Assembly: GCF_935822925.1 (NCBI RefSeq)
Contig: NZ_CAKXZS010000011.1
Span: 276,298-340,297, forward strand
Length of the DNA stretch: 64,000 bases
Reading direction: 5' to 3'
Source: Mesorhizobium ventifaucium
GTDB taxonomy: Bacteria > Pseudomonadota > Alphaproteobacteria > Rhizobiales > Rhizobiaceae
This document shows, in pieces, positions 17,483 to 25,791 of this stretch. The stretch's first letter is position 1. The number at the start of each line of letters is the position of its first letter. The notes under the pieces are model-generated. The model searched no databases, was not told the origin of the DNA, and saw only the letters and a program-made list of their open reading frames with translations. A program made the translations under genes and the position numbers.

Positions 17483-17768
17483 GGTCGACGCCCTCGTCGA
17501 AGTCGCGCCGCACCAGTTCGACGAGTGCGCCGACCGCCTCGCCGGCACCGTCGCCCTTGGCTCTGATATGCAGCACCGTGCCTTTCGGCGCCTTGGCTGC
17601 CATCACCTTCACGATGCTCTTGGCGTCGAACCACGGCCCGTTGGCGGCGAGCGCCACTTCGACTTCGGCCGAAAACGTCTTGGCGAGCTTGGTGAACTTC
17701 ACCGAAGGGCGCGCATGCAGGCCGACCTCATGGGTGATCAGAACGGTGGCTTCGGCGGCTGCGGACAT
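17466..17768 (-). CDS. HPr-like phosphocarrier protein
   Basis: 100 aa from MSAAAEATV; an ATG at 17789, directly after the dhaM stop, would give 107 aa. An AGGA 11 nt upstream supports the inner start weakly. HPr signature: HEVGLHARPSVKFTKLAKTF, with the phosphorylated histidine before ARP. The serine-kinase-like site is in DAKSIVKVMAAKA. It carries phosphate from the adjacent enzyme I to DhaM. In Escherichia coli DhaM the HPr and EI-like parts are fused to the EIIA domain; here they are three overlapping genes. Confidence 0.9.
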   Translation of the reverse strand: MSAAAEATVLITHEVGLHARPSVKFTKLAKTFSAEVEVALAANGPWFDAKSIVKVMAAKAPKGTVLHIRAKGDGAGEAVGALVELVRRDFDEGVDHARTA

Positions 17769-17789
17769 TGAGTCAAAATTCCTGTTCAT

Positions 17790-18179
17790 TCACGACGGCG
17801 ACAATTCGTGTGCTGTCGCCACCACTTCCCTGAGCGAAGCGCCGCCGGACGCCTCTGTCGCCGCCATCACCGCGCCCTCCACGATCGGCGCATTGCAGAC
17901 GATGATCTTGTGCGCGCGCGGCTCGCCGATCATCTCGACCGCCATCTCGCTGTTGGTTTCGGCGCCGCCAAGATCGACAAGTATGGCGACACCTGCCTCC
18001 GACCAGGCCTTGTCGATCGCGGCCATGATCGCCTCGACATTGGTTCCCAGCCCGCCATGGCCGTTTCCGCCGCACCATGCAAGCGGCACTTCGTCGCCGA
18101 CCATCTGGCGCACCATGTCGGCCGTGCCCTCGGCGACCAGCGGTGAATGCGATACGACGACGATGCCGACATTGCTCAT
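17790..18179 (-). CDS. dhaM: DhaM, PTS EIIA-type phosphotransfer subunit of DHA kinase
   Basis: 129 aa, a single EIIA(man)-type domain. GIVVVSHSPLVAEGTADMV holds the phosphorylated histidine; GLGTNVEAIMAAI and VAILVDLGGAETNSEMA follow the family. It receives phosphate from HPr and rephosphorylates ADP bound to DhaL. The start overlaps dhaL by four bases (ATGA). The domain is short because HPr and enzyme I are encoded separately just downstream. Confidence 0.92.
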   Translation of the reverse strand: MSNVGIVVVSHSPLVAEGTADMVRQMVGDEVPLAWCGGNGHGGLGTNVEAIMAAIDKAWSEAGVAILVDLGGAETNSEMAVEMIGEPRAHKIIVCNAPIVEGAVMAATEASGGASLREVVATAHELSPS

Positions 18180-18811
18180 GCTTGCCCCTCGATGATCTCA
18201 GTGACAGCCCGCACCAGAAGCGCGGTCGAGCGTGCCCCGGCATCCATATGGCCGATAGAGCGGTCACCGAGAAACGAGGCGCGCCCGCGCAAGGCCTTCA
18301 TCGGCACGGTGGCAGCGGCAGCACTGTCGGCGGCGTCAGTGATTTCCGGTCCGGTCTTTCCCTGCAGCAGGGCGTCATGCACCGGCTGCAGCACGTCGAG
18401 CATGGTCTTCTGCCCGACCTGCGACTTGCCGCGTGCCGCCACCGCCTCAATCGCCTTGCCGAACGCTGCCGTCAGATTGGCGCGGTCTGGCTCTGCGGAA
18501 ATTTCCTTGCCGAGCGCCATGAACAGCGTCCCGAACAAGGGACCCGAAGCCCCGCCGACGGTCATCACCAGCTTGGTGCCGATCGCTTTCAGAGCGTCCG
18601 GCAGCGGCTTTGTCGCGAACGTGTCGGCCTCGGCGCGCACCGCCTCGAAGCCGCGCTTCATGTTGAGCCCGTGGTCGCCGTCGCCGATCGCCTGGTCGAG
18701 CGAGGTCAGCTCTTCGGCGTGAGCGGCAATCGTGTCGGCGGCGACTGATATCAGCGTCTTCAGGTCGACCTTGTTCATCGTCCCGGTCTTGTCCAGTGTC
18801 CCAAGGCTCAT
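18176..18811 (-). CDS. dhaL: DhaL, ADP-binding subunit of DHA kinase
   Basis: 211 aa from ATG 18811, which overlaps the ABC ATPase stop as ATGA; an inner ATG at 18778 would give 200 aa. Nucleotide and Mg-binding motifs: LDQAIGDGDHGLNMKRGF, VGGASGPLFGTLF and HMDAGARSTALL. The all-helical DhaL holds ADP permanently and is phosphorylated by DhaM, then passes the phosphate to the DhaK-bound substrate. Its overlap with an importer gene ties substrate uptake to phosphorylation. Confidence 0.93.
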   Translation of the reverse strand: MSLGTLDKTGTMNKVDLKTLISVAADTIAAHAEELTSLDQAIGDGDHGLNMKRGFEAVRAEADTFATKPLPDALKAIGTKLVMTVGGASGPLFGTLFMALGKEISAEPDRANLTAAFGKAIEAVAARGKSQVGQKTMLDVLQPVHDALLQGKTGPEITDAADSAAAATVPMKALRGRASFLGDRSIGHMDAGARSTALLVRAVTEIIEGQA

Positions 18812-19827
18812 CGGTTTGCAATCCTGTTTCCGGCCTGGTCGAAGAACAGCGGCGCCCGGTAGCGGATAATCACCCTGTCGCCCTTTTCCAATTGGATGTC
18901 GGGGTCGGTCAGCGTCACCAGCTTTCTGCTTCCCACCGTCACATGCAGGTGGTTCTGGTCGCCCAGATGCTCGACCCAATTAACAACGCCGTCGGCGGGG
19001 CCATTCGATGCCTTGCCGATCGACAGATGTTCTGTACGCGCGCCGATCGTTTTGGTTCCCGCCGGCATGTCGCCATCCGGCAGCAGGCCGGTCGGCAACA
19101 GATTGATCGCCGGCTGGCCGAGCCTTGCGGCGACATGAAGGTTTGCCGGCTCCGCGTAGATGGTGCGTGGCGTGCCGATCTGCACCAGCACGCCGTCGGC
19201 GAGAATGCCGATGCGATCGGCCATCGTCATCGCTTCGATCTGGTCATGCGTGACATAAAGCATGGTGGCGCCGACCTCGGCCTGGATGCGCTTCAGTTCG
19301 AGCCGGAGGTCGGCGCGCAGCTTGGCATCGAGCGACGACAACGGCTCGTCCATCAGGTAGATCGAAGGCTTGCGCACCAAAGCGCGGCCGATGGCGACGC
19401 GCTGCATCTCGCCGCCGGAAAGTTTGGTGGAGCGGCTGGAGAGCTTGTGATGGATGCGCACCATCCTGGCCACATCCTCGACGCGGCGGCGCACCGCGTC
19501 CTCGCTCAGCCGCCGCGCCGGCGAGCGCAGCGGAAAGGCCAGATTGTCGTAGACCGACAGATGCGGATAGAGCGAATATTGCTGGAAGACGAAGGCGGTG
19601 TCGCGCTCGGCCGGCGACAACGTTGTCGCATCGCGGCCGCCGATATGGATCAAGCCCGTGTCGGGCCGTTCCAATCCGGCGATCAGCCGCAGCGTCGTCG
19701 TCTTGCCGGCGCCGGTTGGGCCGAGCAGCACGACGAATTCGCCATCGGCGACGTGCAGATCGAGAGTGTCAACCGCGACATGCTCGCCGAAGCTCTTGGT
19801 CACGCCTTTGATCTGCACGTCAGCCAC
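18808..19827 (-). CDS. ABC transporter ATPase (sugar/polyol type), second of two
   Basis: 339 aa. Walker A LGPTGAGKTTTLRLIAG, Q-loop FVFQQYSLYPHLSV, signature LSGGEMQRVAIGRALV, Walker B IYLMDEPLSSLDAKLR, H-loop YVTHDQIEAM. The C-terminal 110 residues form the TOBE/OB regulatory domain of MalK-type ATPases. It overlaps the upstream ATPase by 8 nt and dhaL by 4 nt. Two unlike ATPases with two permeases is also the arrangement of the rhizobial glycerol importer GlpSTPQV, so this one likely takes up a polyol or small ketose. Confidence 0.92.
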   Translation of the reverse strand: MADVQIKGVTKSFGEHVAVDTLDLHVADGEFVVLLGPTGAGKTTTLRLIAGLERPDTGLIHIGGRDATTLSPAERDTAFVFQQYSLYPHLSVYDNLAFPLRSPARRLSEDAVRRRVEDVARMVRIHHKLSSRSTKLSGGEMQRVAIGRALVRKPSIYLMDEPLSSLDAKLRADLRLELKRIQAEVGATMLYVTHDQIEAMTMADRIGILADGVLVQIGTPRTIYAEPANLHVAARLGQPAINLLPTGLLPDGDMPAGTKTIGARTEHLSIGKASNGPADGVVNWVEHLGDQNHLHVTVGSRKLVTLTDPDIQLEKGDRVIIRYRAPLFFDQAGNRIANR

Positions 19828-20947
19828 GATGCGCTCTTCCCTGGGAAGCCCCGTGATGGATTACGGTGTCATGGATTGCGGTTCGCACAGCGCGGCCGGA
19901 GCCCTTCTCGAACAGCGACAGCCGCGTGCTGCTCAGCGCCAGGCCGACTTGGTCGCCCGGATTGAGCCGGATTTCGGCCGGCACCCGCGCCTTGATGATG
20001 CCGCCGGACGTCTCCACCGCGACGATCTGCGTAGTGCCGAGATATTCGGTGCCATAGATGGCGCCGCGCAGCTTCGAGCCGTCGTCGAAGCGGATGTGCT
20101 CGGGCCGGATGCCGAGCGCCATGTCGGCCGGCGCGATATCCTCGCGCACCTCCGGAACCGCCACCTTGGCGCCTTGCACCACAATCTCGCTGGCGCCCTT
20201 TGAAAGCCCGCCGCCAAAGCCGAGAAAATTCATCGGCGGCGAGCCGATGAAATCGGCGACGAACATGGTCGCCGGCCGGTCGTAGATTTCGCGTGGCGTA
20301 CCGAACTGCTCGATGACACCGTGGTTCATCACCGCGATCTTGTCGGCCATCGACATCGCTTCCATCTGGTCATGCGTGACGTAGACCGTGGTGGCGTGGA
20401 TGCGGTTGTGCAGTTCGCGCAGCTCATGGACCATGAGATCGCGGAATTCGGTGTCGAGCGTGCCGAGCGGCTCGTCCATCAGGAAGCATTTTGGCCGCCG
20501 CACGATGGCACGGCCGAGCGCGACGCGCTGGCGATCGCCGCCGGAAAGGCCGGAGACCGATTTGTTGAGCAGATGGTCGATGCGCAACAGTTTCGCTGTC
20601 TCTTCGACGCGCTGGCGGATTTCGATGCCTGGCATGCCTTGCGCCAGCAGCGGGAAGCCGATGTTCTTACGCACATTCATATGCGGATAAAGCGCGAACA
20701 GCTGGAAGACGAAGGCGATGTCGCGCTCGCGGGCACGCCGCATGGTGACGTCCTCGCCACCGAGCAGGATCTTGCCGCCGGTCGGCAATTCCAGACCGGC
20801 GATCATGCGCAACGTCGTCGTCTTGCCGCAACCCGACGGCCCGAGCATGACGAAGAACTCGCCATCCCCGACCACGAAGCTGGAATCCTGCACGGCGACG
20901 AAATCGCCGAATGCCTTTCTCAGATGCTCGACCCTGATCTCCGCCAT
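19820..20947 (-). CDS. ABC transporter ATPase (sugar/polyol type), first of two
   Basis: 375 aa. Walker A LGPSGCGKTTTLRMIAG, Q-loop FVFQLFALYPHMNV, signature LSGGDRQRVALGRAIV (aspartate where glutamine or glutamate is usual), Walker B CFLMDEPLGTLDTEFR, H-loop YVTHDQMEAMSM, then a MalK-type regulatory domain with FIGSPPMNFL and LGIRPEHI. It starts 3 nt after the small membrane protein gene. It pairs with the following ATPase to power one importer. Confidence 0.92.
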   Translation of the reverse strand: MAEIRVEHLRKAFGDFVAVQDSSFVVGDGEFFVMLGPSGCGKTTTLRMIAGLELPTGGKILLGGEDVTMRRARERDIAFVFQLFALYPHMNVRKNIGFPLLAQGMPGIEIRQRVEETAKLLRIDHLLNKSVSGLSGGDRQRVALGRAIVRRPKCFLMDEPLGTLDTEFRDLMVHELRELHNRIHATTVYVTHDQMEAMSMADKIAVMNHGVIEQFGTPREIYDRPATMFVADFIGSPPMNFLGFGGGLSKGASEIVVQGAKVAVPEVREDIAPADMALGIRPEHIRFDDGSKLRGAIYGTEYLGTTQIVAVETSGGIIKARVPAEIRLNPGDQVGLALSSTRLSLFEKGSGRAVRTAIHDTVIHHGASQGRAHRG

Positions 20948-20950
20948 CGT

Positions 20951-21157
20951 CTACTCCGGAAACTTCGAGACGATGATGAACATCGCCGTGCCGGCCAGCA
21001 TGGTGATGAAGGAATAGGTGTAGAGCGACAGCGCGAAGGGTTGGAACAGCATCAGGAAGCCAATGGCAATGATTACTGTGGCGATATTCTCCATCAGTCC
21101 GCGCCTGGCCCATGCCGGCCAGCGCGACTTGCGTTTCGCGGGTTGGGTCAGGCTCAT
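20951..21157 (-). CDS. Small membrane protein of the ABC/DHA operon (68 aa)
   Basis: The gene overlaps the upstream permease by ATGA and lies 3 nt before the first ATPase. The basic N-terminus (KRKSRWPAWARRG) is followed by one or two hydrophobic segments: IATVIIAIGFLMLFQPFAL and YSFITMLAGTAMFIIV. I know no defined function. The rhizobial glycerol importer operon has a small membrane protein in a comparable place, though this one is shorter. It may be an accessory of the permease complex. Confidence 0.8.
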   Translation of the reverse strand: MSLTQPAKRKSRWPAWARRGLMENIATVIIAIGFLMLFQPFALSLYTYSFITMLAGTAMFIIVSKFPE

Positions 21158-22104
21158 TTGCGCACCGCGCCGAAGGTGATGCCGCGCAGCAACTGCTTGC
21201 GAAGCAGGATGGTGAACACCAGGATCGGCACCAGGAAGATCGTCGTGCCTGCGGCGACCGCTGGCCAGTCCTGGCCGCCTTCGCCGATGATGGTCGGGAT
21301 GAAGGGCGGCGCGGTCTGCGCCGTGCCTGAGGTCAAAAGGGCGGCGAAGGCATATTCGTTCCAGGCGAAGATCAGGCAGAAGATGGCGGTCGCGGCAATG
21401 CCGGTGGTCGCCTGCGGCAGCACGGTGCGCCAGAAGGCCTGCAGCCGCGTATAGCCGTCGATCATCGCCGCTTCCTCATATTCGCGCGGGATCTCGTCGA
21501 TGAAGCCTTTCAGCAGCCACACTGCGAGGGACACGTTGACCGCCGTGTAGAGGAGGATCATGCCGAGTGCGGTGTCCGACAGGCCAAGCTCGCGATACAT
21601 CAGGTATATTGGAATCGCGACGGCGATCGGCGGCATCATCCGCGTCGACAGGATGAAAAACAGCAGATCGTCGGCCAGCGGCACCTTGAAGCGCGAGAAG
21701 CCATAGGCCGACAATGTGCCGAGGAACACCGCGCAGAAGGTCGAGCCGAAGGCGATGATCAGCGAGTTGACGAAGCGCGGCATGAAGTTGGACGGGCCGG
21801 CGATCACCATGTTGCGCTTGCGCACTGTCTCGTCGCAGACGCCCGTCGCCGGTCCCAGCGAGTTGATGTATTCCGGCGTCTGCCGGGTGCGGGTCGAGAA
21901 CAGATTGCAGTAGCCCTCGAGGCTCGGCTGGAACAGGATTTTTGGCGGATAGGCGATCGAGTCCGGCGGCGTCTTGAAGCTGGTGGCGAAGATCCACAAC
22001 AGCGGCACGATCGAAATCAGCGCGTAAAGCACGATGATCGTGCCGGCGACGCGCTTCGACACCACCGAGGGTGCGACGACCGAATGGGCTGACGTCAGGC
22101 TCAT
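21154..22104 (-). CDS. ABC transporter permease (MalG-type)
   Basis: 316 aa, six predicted membrane segments. The binding-protein-dependent permease loop is EYEEAAMIDGYTRLQAFWR, followed by LPQATTGIAATAIFCLIFAW. A longer than usual periplasmic part lies between the first two segments (about residues 50-115), with two cysteines in YCNLFS and TGVCDE. It forms the channel with the neighbouring permease. It overlaps both neighbours by four bases. Confidence 0.92.
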   Translation of the reverse strand: MSLTSAHSVVAPSVVSKRVAGTIIVLYALISIVPLLWIFATSFKTPPDSIAYPPKILFQPSLEGYCNLFSTRTRQTPEYINSLGPATGVCDETVRKRNMVIAGPSNFMPRFVNSLIIAFGSTFCAVFLGTLSAYGFSRFKVPLADDLLFFILSTRMMPPIAVAIPIYLMYRELGLSDTALGMILLYTAVNVSLAVWLLKGFIDEIPREYEEAAMIDGYTRLQAFWRTVLPQATTGIAATAIFCLIFAWNEYAFAALLTSGTAQTAPPFIPTIIGEGGQDWPAVAAGTTIFLVPILVFTILLRKQLLRGITFGAVRK

Positions 22105-23048
22105 CTCTGCTTCACCTTGTTGAGTGCCTTGACGTAGATGTTGGCAAGGCCGAACACCGCGACGAACAGGATAATGGCGAAGGCCGAGGAATAGCCCGTT
22201 CGCCAGCTTTCGAAGGCCTGCCGCTTCAGCGTGATCGAGGCGACCTCGGTGGTCGAGCCGGGTCCGCCGCCGGTCAAGAGGTTGACCATGTCGAACATCT
22301 TGAAGTTCTCGATGCCGCGGAACAGCACTGCCAGCATGATGAAGGGCAGCGCCATCGGCAGCGTGATCGACCAGAACTGCCGCCAGTTCGAGGCGCGGTC
22401 GACCTCCGCCGCCTCATAGATGTATTCGGGGATCGAACGCAGGCCGGCGAGGCAGATCAGCATCACGTATGGCGTCCACATCCAGGTGTCGACGATGACG
22501 ATAGACCACGGCGCCAGCGAGACGTTGGAGAGCATGCCGATCTGCGTTGCCGGAATGCCGGTGACGAACGAGATGGCATAGGCGAACAGGCCGATCTGCG
22601 GCTCGTAGAGGAAGCGCCAGAAATTGCCGACAACTGCCGGCGACAGCATCATCGGCACCAGAATGATGGTCGTCCAGAAGGCGTGGCCGCGAAACTTCCG
22701 GTCGATCAGCCAGGCCAGCGTGAAACCGATCAGCGTCTGCAGCAGGATGGTCCAGAACACGAAATGCGCCGTCGTCTGCATGGCAATCCAGATGTCCTGG
22801 TCGCCGAGGATGCGCCTATAGTTGGCGAGGCCGACGTTCTTCACCATCTCGTTGGGGCGATTGGCGCGGTAGTTGGTGAAGGAAAGATAGATCGCCCAGA
22901 ACAGCGGGAAGATGTTGATGGCGAGAAGCAACAGGATCGTCGGCGAGATGAACAGCCAGGCAAGGCCCTTGTCGCTGATACCCCGGACCTTGCGGGCCAA
23001 CGGCTCAGGCGTAGCCCGGGCAACGCTGTCCGCAGTCCGATTGAGCAT
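22101..23048 (-). CDS. ABC transporter permease (MalF/UgpA-type)
   Basis: 315 aa from MLNRTADSVARATPE at 23048; an open frame upstream runs across a hairpin and is not protein-like. Six membrane segments, with the EAA loop IYEAAEVDRASNWRQFWSI followed by TLPMALPFIMLAVLF, and FTNYRANRPNE after the first segment. It is the partner of the MalG-type permease. The 124-nt gap to the binding-protein gene holds a strong stem-loop. Confidence 0.9.
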   Translation of the reverse strand: MLNRTADSVARATPEPLARKVRGISDKGLAWLFISPTILLLLAINIFPLFWAIYLSFTNYRANRPNEMVKNVGLANYRRILGDQDIWIAMQTTAHFVFWTILLQTLIGFTLAWLIDRKFRGHAFWTTIILVPMMLSPAVVGNFWRFLYEPQIGLFAYAISFVTGIPATQIGMLSNVSLAPWSIVIVDTWMWTPYVMLICLAGLRSIPEYIYEAAEVDRASNWRQFWSITLPMALPFIMLAVLFRGIENFKMFDMVNLLTGGGPGSTTEVASITLKRQAFESWRTGYSSAFAIILFVAVFGLANIYVKALNKVKQR

Positions 23049-23103
23049 GGTCAGTCCCGCTTCGGTCACTTGGATCGTCTCGACAATGGAATTTATCTGA
23101 ACT

Positions 23104-23133
23104 GTGTCCCGTGCCAAGGGTGGCACGGGACAC
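23104..23133 (-). promoter_or_regulatory. Intercistronic stem-loop, perfect 13-bp stem
   Basis: GTGTCCCGTGCCA pairs perfectly with TGGCACGGGACAC around a 4-nt loop. It lies between the binding-protein gene and the first permease. No T run follows, so it is more likely an mRNA-stabilising or processing structure that raises binding-protein yield than a full terminator. Confidence 0.75.
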
Positions 23134-23172
23134 GCGGTCGTGGCTCGGGAGGAGCCGGTTACGTCTTGCCCG

Positions 23173-24504
23173 TTACATCTTGCCGTCGTCCTGGAAGACC
23201 TCGGTCCAGTCCTTGACCAGGCCGTCGAGCGCATCCTTGGCCGAACCCTGGCCGGCGACGACATAGTCATGGAAGCGCTTCTGCGACGCCTGCAGCAGCG
23301 GCGCATAGCTGGGCTCAGCCCAGAAATCCTTCACGATGGCCATGGAGTCGAGGAAGGTCTGCGCGTAAGGCTGGCTGGCTGCAAAGCCCGGGTCTTTGAC
23401 GACTGCGTTGAGGCAGGAAAAGCCGCCGAGCGACCACCATTTGGCCTGCACGTCCTTGTTGGCGAACCACTTGATGTATTTGAGCGCGGCCTCCTGCTTG
23501 TCCGAGTATGAAACCACCGAGATGCCCTGGCCGCCGAGCTGGGCGAATTGATCGCCGTCGGGACCCTTGGGATTGGCGAAATAGCCAATCTTGTCGCCGC
23601 CGACATTCTCGTCCTTCTGCAGGCCTGGCCAGGTAAAGGCGAAGTTCATATGCATCGCCACCTGGCCGGATTTGAAAGCATCGACGCCTTCGCCCATGTA
23701 GCTGTTCGAGGCCCCGGGAGGCGTGCAGCAATCATAGAGCGCCTTGTAGAACTCCAGACCCTTCACCGATTTCTCGGAATTGACGAAGCCGTCCATCTCG
23801 TAGGGCTTGTCGGGGTTCTCATATTTGAAGCCGAAGCTGTAGAGCACGTCCATTGCGCCCATGGTAATGCCTTCGGAGCCGCGCTCAGTATAGATCGACG
23901 CGCCATAGACGGTCTTGCCGTCGATCTCGCGCTTCTGGAAGAACTCGGCGATCTGCTTCAACTGGTCGAAGGTCGTCGGCGCGGCGAGATCCCAGCCGTA
24001 CTTTTCCTTGAATTCCTTCTGCAGTTCCGGCTTGGAGAACCAGTCCTTGCGATAGGTCCAGCCGACGACATCGCCCATGGCCGGCAGCGCCCAGTAATTC
24101 GGAGAGTTCTTCGGCCATTCCGAGTAGCCGACGACGGTCGCCGGCACGAAATCGTCCATGCTGATCTTCTCCTTGTCGAAGAAGTCGTTCAGCTTGACGT
24201 AGTGGCCGTTCTCGGCCGAGCCGCCGATCCACTGGCTGTCGCCGATGATCAGATCGCACAGCTTGCCCTTGGAATTCAGTTCGTTGAGGAAGCGATCGGC
24301 ATAGTTGGTCCACGGCACGAACTCGAATTTCATGCCGATGCCAGTTTCCTTGGTAAAATCCTTGGACAATTCGACGAGCGCGTTGGCCGGGTCCCAGGCT
24401 GCCCAGCAAAGCGTCAGATCTTCAGCCTGCGCGACATTCGAAACGGCGGTCGACGCAAACATCGCCGAGGTCAATCCCAACGTCAGTTTCAAGGTCGATT
24501 TCAT
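23173..24504 (-). CDS. Extracellular solute-binding protein (family 1) of the ABC importer
   Basis: 443 aa with a Sec signal peptide: KLTLGLTSAMFASTAVSNVAQA and cleavage before EDLTLCW. GGGAGGAAGG lies upstream. The mature protein follows the maltose-binding-type fold: WDPANALVELSKDFTKETGI, FVPWTNYADRFL, and a late DKQEAALKYIKWFANKD segment. It delivers the substrate to the permeases in the periplasm. It is the first gene of the twelve-gene operon. The ligand is unknown; the DHA-type kinase downstream suggests a C3-C4 ketose or polyol. Confidence 0.92.
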   Translation of the reverse strand: MKSTLKLTLGLTSAMFASTAVSNVAQAEDLTLCWAAWDPANALVELSKDFTKETGIGMKFEFVPWTNYADRFLNELNSKGKLCDLIIGDSQWIGGSAENGHYVKLNDFFDKEKISMDDFVPATVVGYSEWPKNSPNYWALPAMGDVVGWTYRKDWFSKPELQKEFKEKYGWDLAAPTTFDQLKQIAEFFQKREIDGKTVYGASIYTERGSEGITMGAMDVLYSFGFKYENPDKPYEMDGFVNSEKSVKGLEFYKALYDCCTPPGASNSYMGEGVDAFKSGQVAMHMNFAFTWPGLQKDENVGGDKIGYFANPKGPDGDQFAQLGGQGISVVSYSDKQEAALKYIKWFANKDVQAKWWSLGGFSCLNAVVKDPGFAASQPYAQTFLDSMAIVKDFWAEPSYAPLLQASQKRFHDYVVAGQGSAKDALDGLVKDWTEVFQDDGKM

Positions 24505-24606
24505 GCCTTCCTCCCATTTGCGAAACGCGCCCGGATGACGGTTCCAAAAACCTCAACCCCCCTCCTCAGGGGTCTAAACATGACGACACGCGGTGGAGCG
24601 TCCGAT

Positions 24607-24644
24607 GTTTAGTAATTTGTTTAGTGATGCAATTTTTACTAAAC
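24607..24644. promoter_or_regulatory. Probable operator: GTTTAGT repeats upstream of the ABC/DHA operon
   Basis: GTTTAGT occurs at 24607-24613 and 24619-24625 (12-bp spacing) and inverted as ACTAAAC at 24638-24644. The cluster is about 100 bp upstream of the binding-protein start. Direct heptamers plus an inverted copy suit a DeoR- or SorC-type repressor. A CTGC-N3-GCAG site (CTGCACTGCAG) lies just upstream at 24664-24674. No regulator gene is adjacent. Confidence 0.55.
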
Positions 24645-24741
24645 AACGCAAGCGAATTCGTCGCTGCACTGCAGCATGACGCATCGGTCGCTGGTCAGGA
24701 GAGGCGTGTGTCAAATCGTTCGCCGCGCAGGTGCCGCCGGC

Positions 24742-25431
24742 TCATTTGACCGTTTTGGTGCTTACCGTCACCGGCCGGATCACGGGGGCCGGCGGCAGCA
24801 GGGCGCGGATATCGGCGAAGGGGAAGATCGGTTCGAAGCGGAAGGCCTCAGCGAAGGAACCGGCCGGGCCATTGCACTGGCCGGCCCGAAACGCGTTCTG
24901 CGTGCGCGCCGCATCGACGAAACGTTCGGGGTCCTGCGACTGGTGCGCCCGGATCGCCATCGCCTTGAGCTCGAAATGCCCGGAGATATCGACATAATGC
25001 GTCGGCGAAAATCCGGTGCCGCCGAGCGTATCGGCATGCAGAACCGGGACAGTGAAGGAGGCCGCGATGCGCACGCCGTCCGACAGCGCGCGATGGTCGC
25101 CATGATAGTCGTTCGGCGCATGGGTGATCGCCAGGTCCGGCTTCACGTCTCCGATCAACGCCTTCAGCGCCGCGATCAGCGCGGCATCGGCAACCAGCGC
25201 GCCGTCCGGAAAGTCGAGGAAGTGCGGTGTTGCGCCAAGCAGGTCCGCCGCCACAGCCGCTTCTTCGCGGCGGGCGCGGGTGAGTGATTGCGGTTCGCCC
25301 CTCCCGCCTTTGGCGCCATCCGTGGCTATCGCAAAAACCAGTTCTGCGCCTTGCGCGGCATAGGCTGCCATCGCACCGAACATGAAGATCTCGATGTCGT
25401 CCGGATGCGCACCGAGCGCCAGTATCTTCAC
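24742..25431 (-). CDS. PIG-L/LmbE family deacetylase
   Basis: 229 aa. The zinc site motif AHPDDIE is near the N-terminus (LALGAHPDDIEIFMFG), and HGDHRALS supplies the third ligand. The family hydrolyses N-acetyl groups from sugars or sugar conjugates. TDGAKGGRGEPQSLTRARREE is the usual second block. It points the same way as the ABC/DHA operon but is separated from it by 237 bp with operator-like repeats, so co-regulation is possible and co-transcription less likely. Substrate unknown. Confidence 0.85.
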   Translation of the reverse strand: MKILALGAHPDDIEIFMFGAMAAYAAQGAELVFAIATDGAKGGRGEPQSLTRARREEAAVAADLLGATPHFLDFPDGALVADAALIAALKALIGDVKPDLAITHAPNDYHGDHRALSDGVRIAASFTVPVLHADTLGGTGFSPTHYVDISGHFELKAMAIRAHQSQDPERFVDAARTQNAFRAGQCNGPAGSFAEAFRFEPIFPFADIRALLPPAPVIRPVTVSTKTVK

Positions 25432-25791
25432 TCTGTACTCTCCCTGGAACTGGATAGCGTGGACGAACGGAATTCTGCTCGCCCTGCTCCTCTATGCAAG
25501 CTGTTTATGCACGATGCCGTTGTCAAAAGCCTGGGCGGATCGCGCCGACGCATTCTTCGCAGATCCTCTGGGCGGTGATCTTGGTTGCGCTGTTCCTCCA
25601 GGATATCCGTCTTGCCTCGCCGTCGGCGGCTCCGGCCTTGACATGGTGCGCGAGGAGGTGAGGCTCGGCACCGGGCGCTGGAACCCGTTCTCACGGACCC
25701 GGTTTTGAGTTGGCCCGTTTGCGCAGCGACCGCCACGGCTGATATGCGGGCACTGCCGACCTGCGATTGGATGGATGCATCCTTGAAACAA
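25432..25791. other. Divergent intergenic region, no gene supported
   Basis: 360 bp between the PIG-L gene and hrpB. A 108-aa open frame crosses it on the + strand (from 25382) but overlaps the PIG-L start and resembles no family I know. No repeat or clear promoter hexamers were found. Confidence 0.4.

Noticed and set aside
25382..25708. 108-codon + frame between PIG-L and hrpB
   Set aside because: It overlaps the PIG-L start on the other strand, lacks a ribosome site and resembles no family I know.
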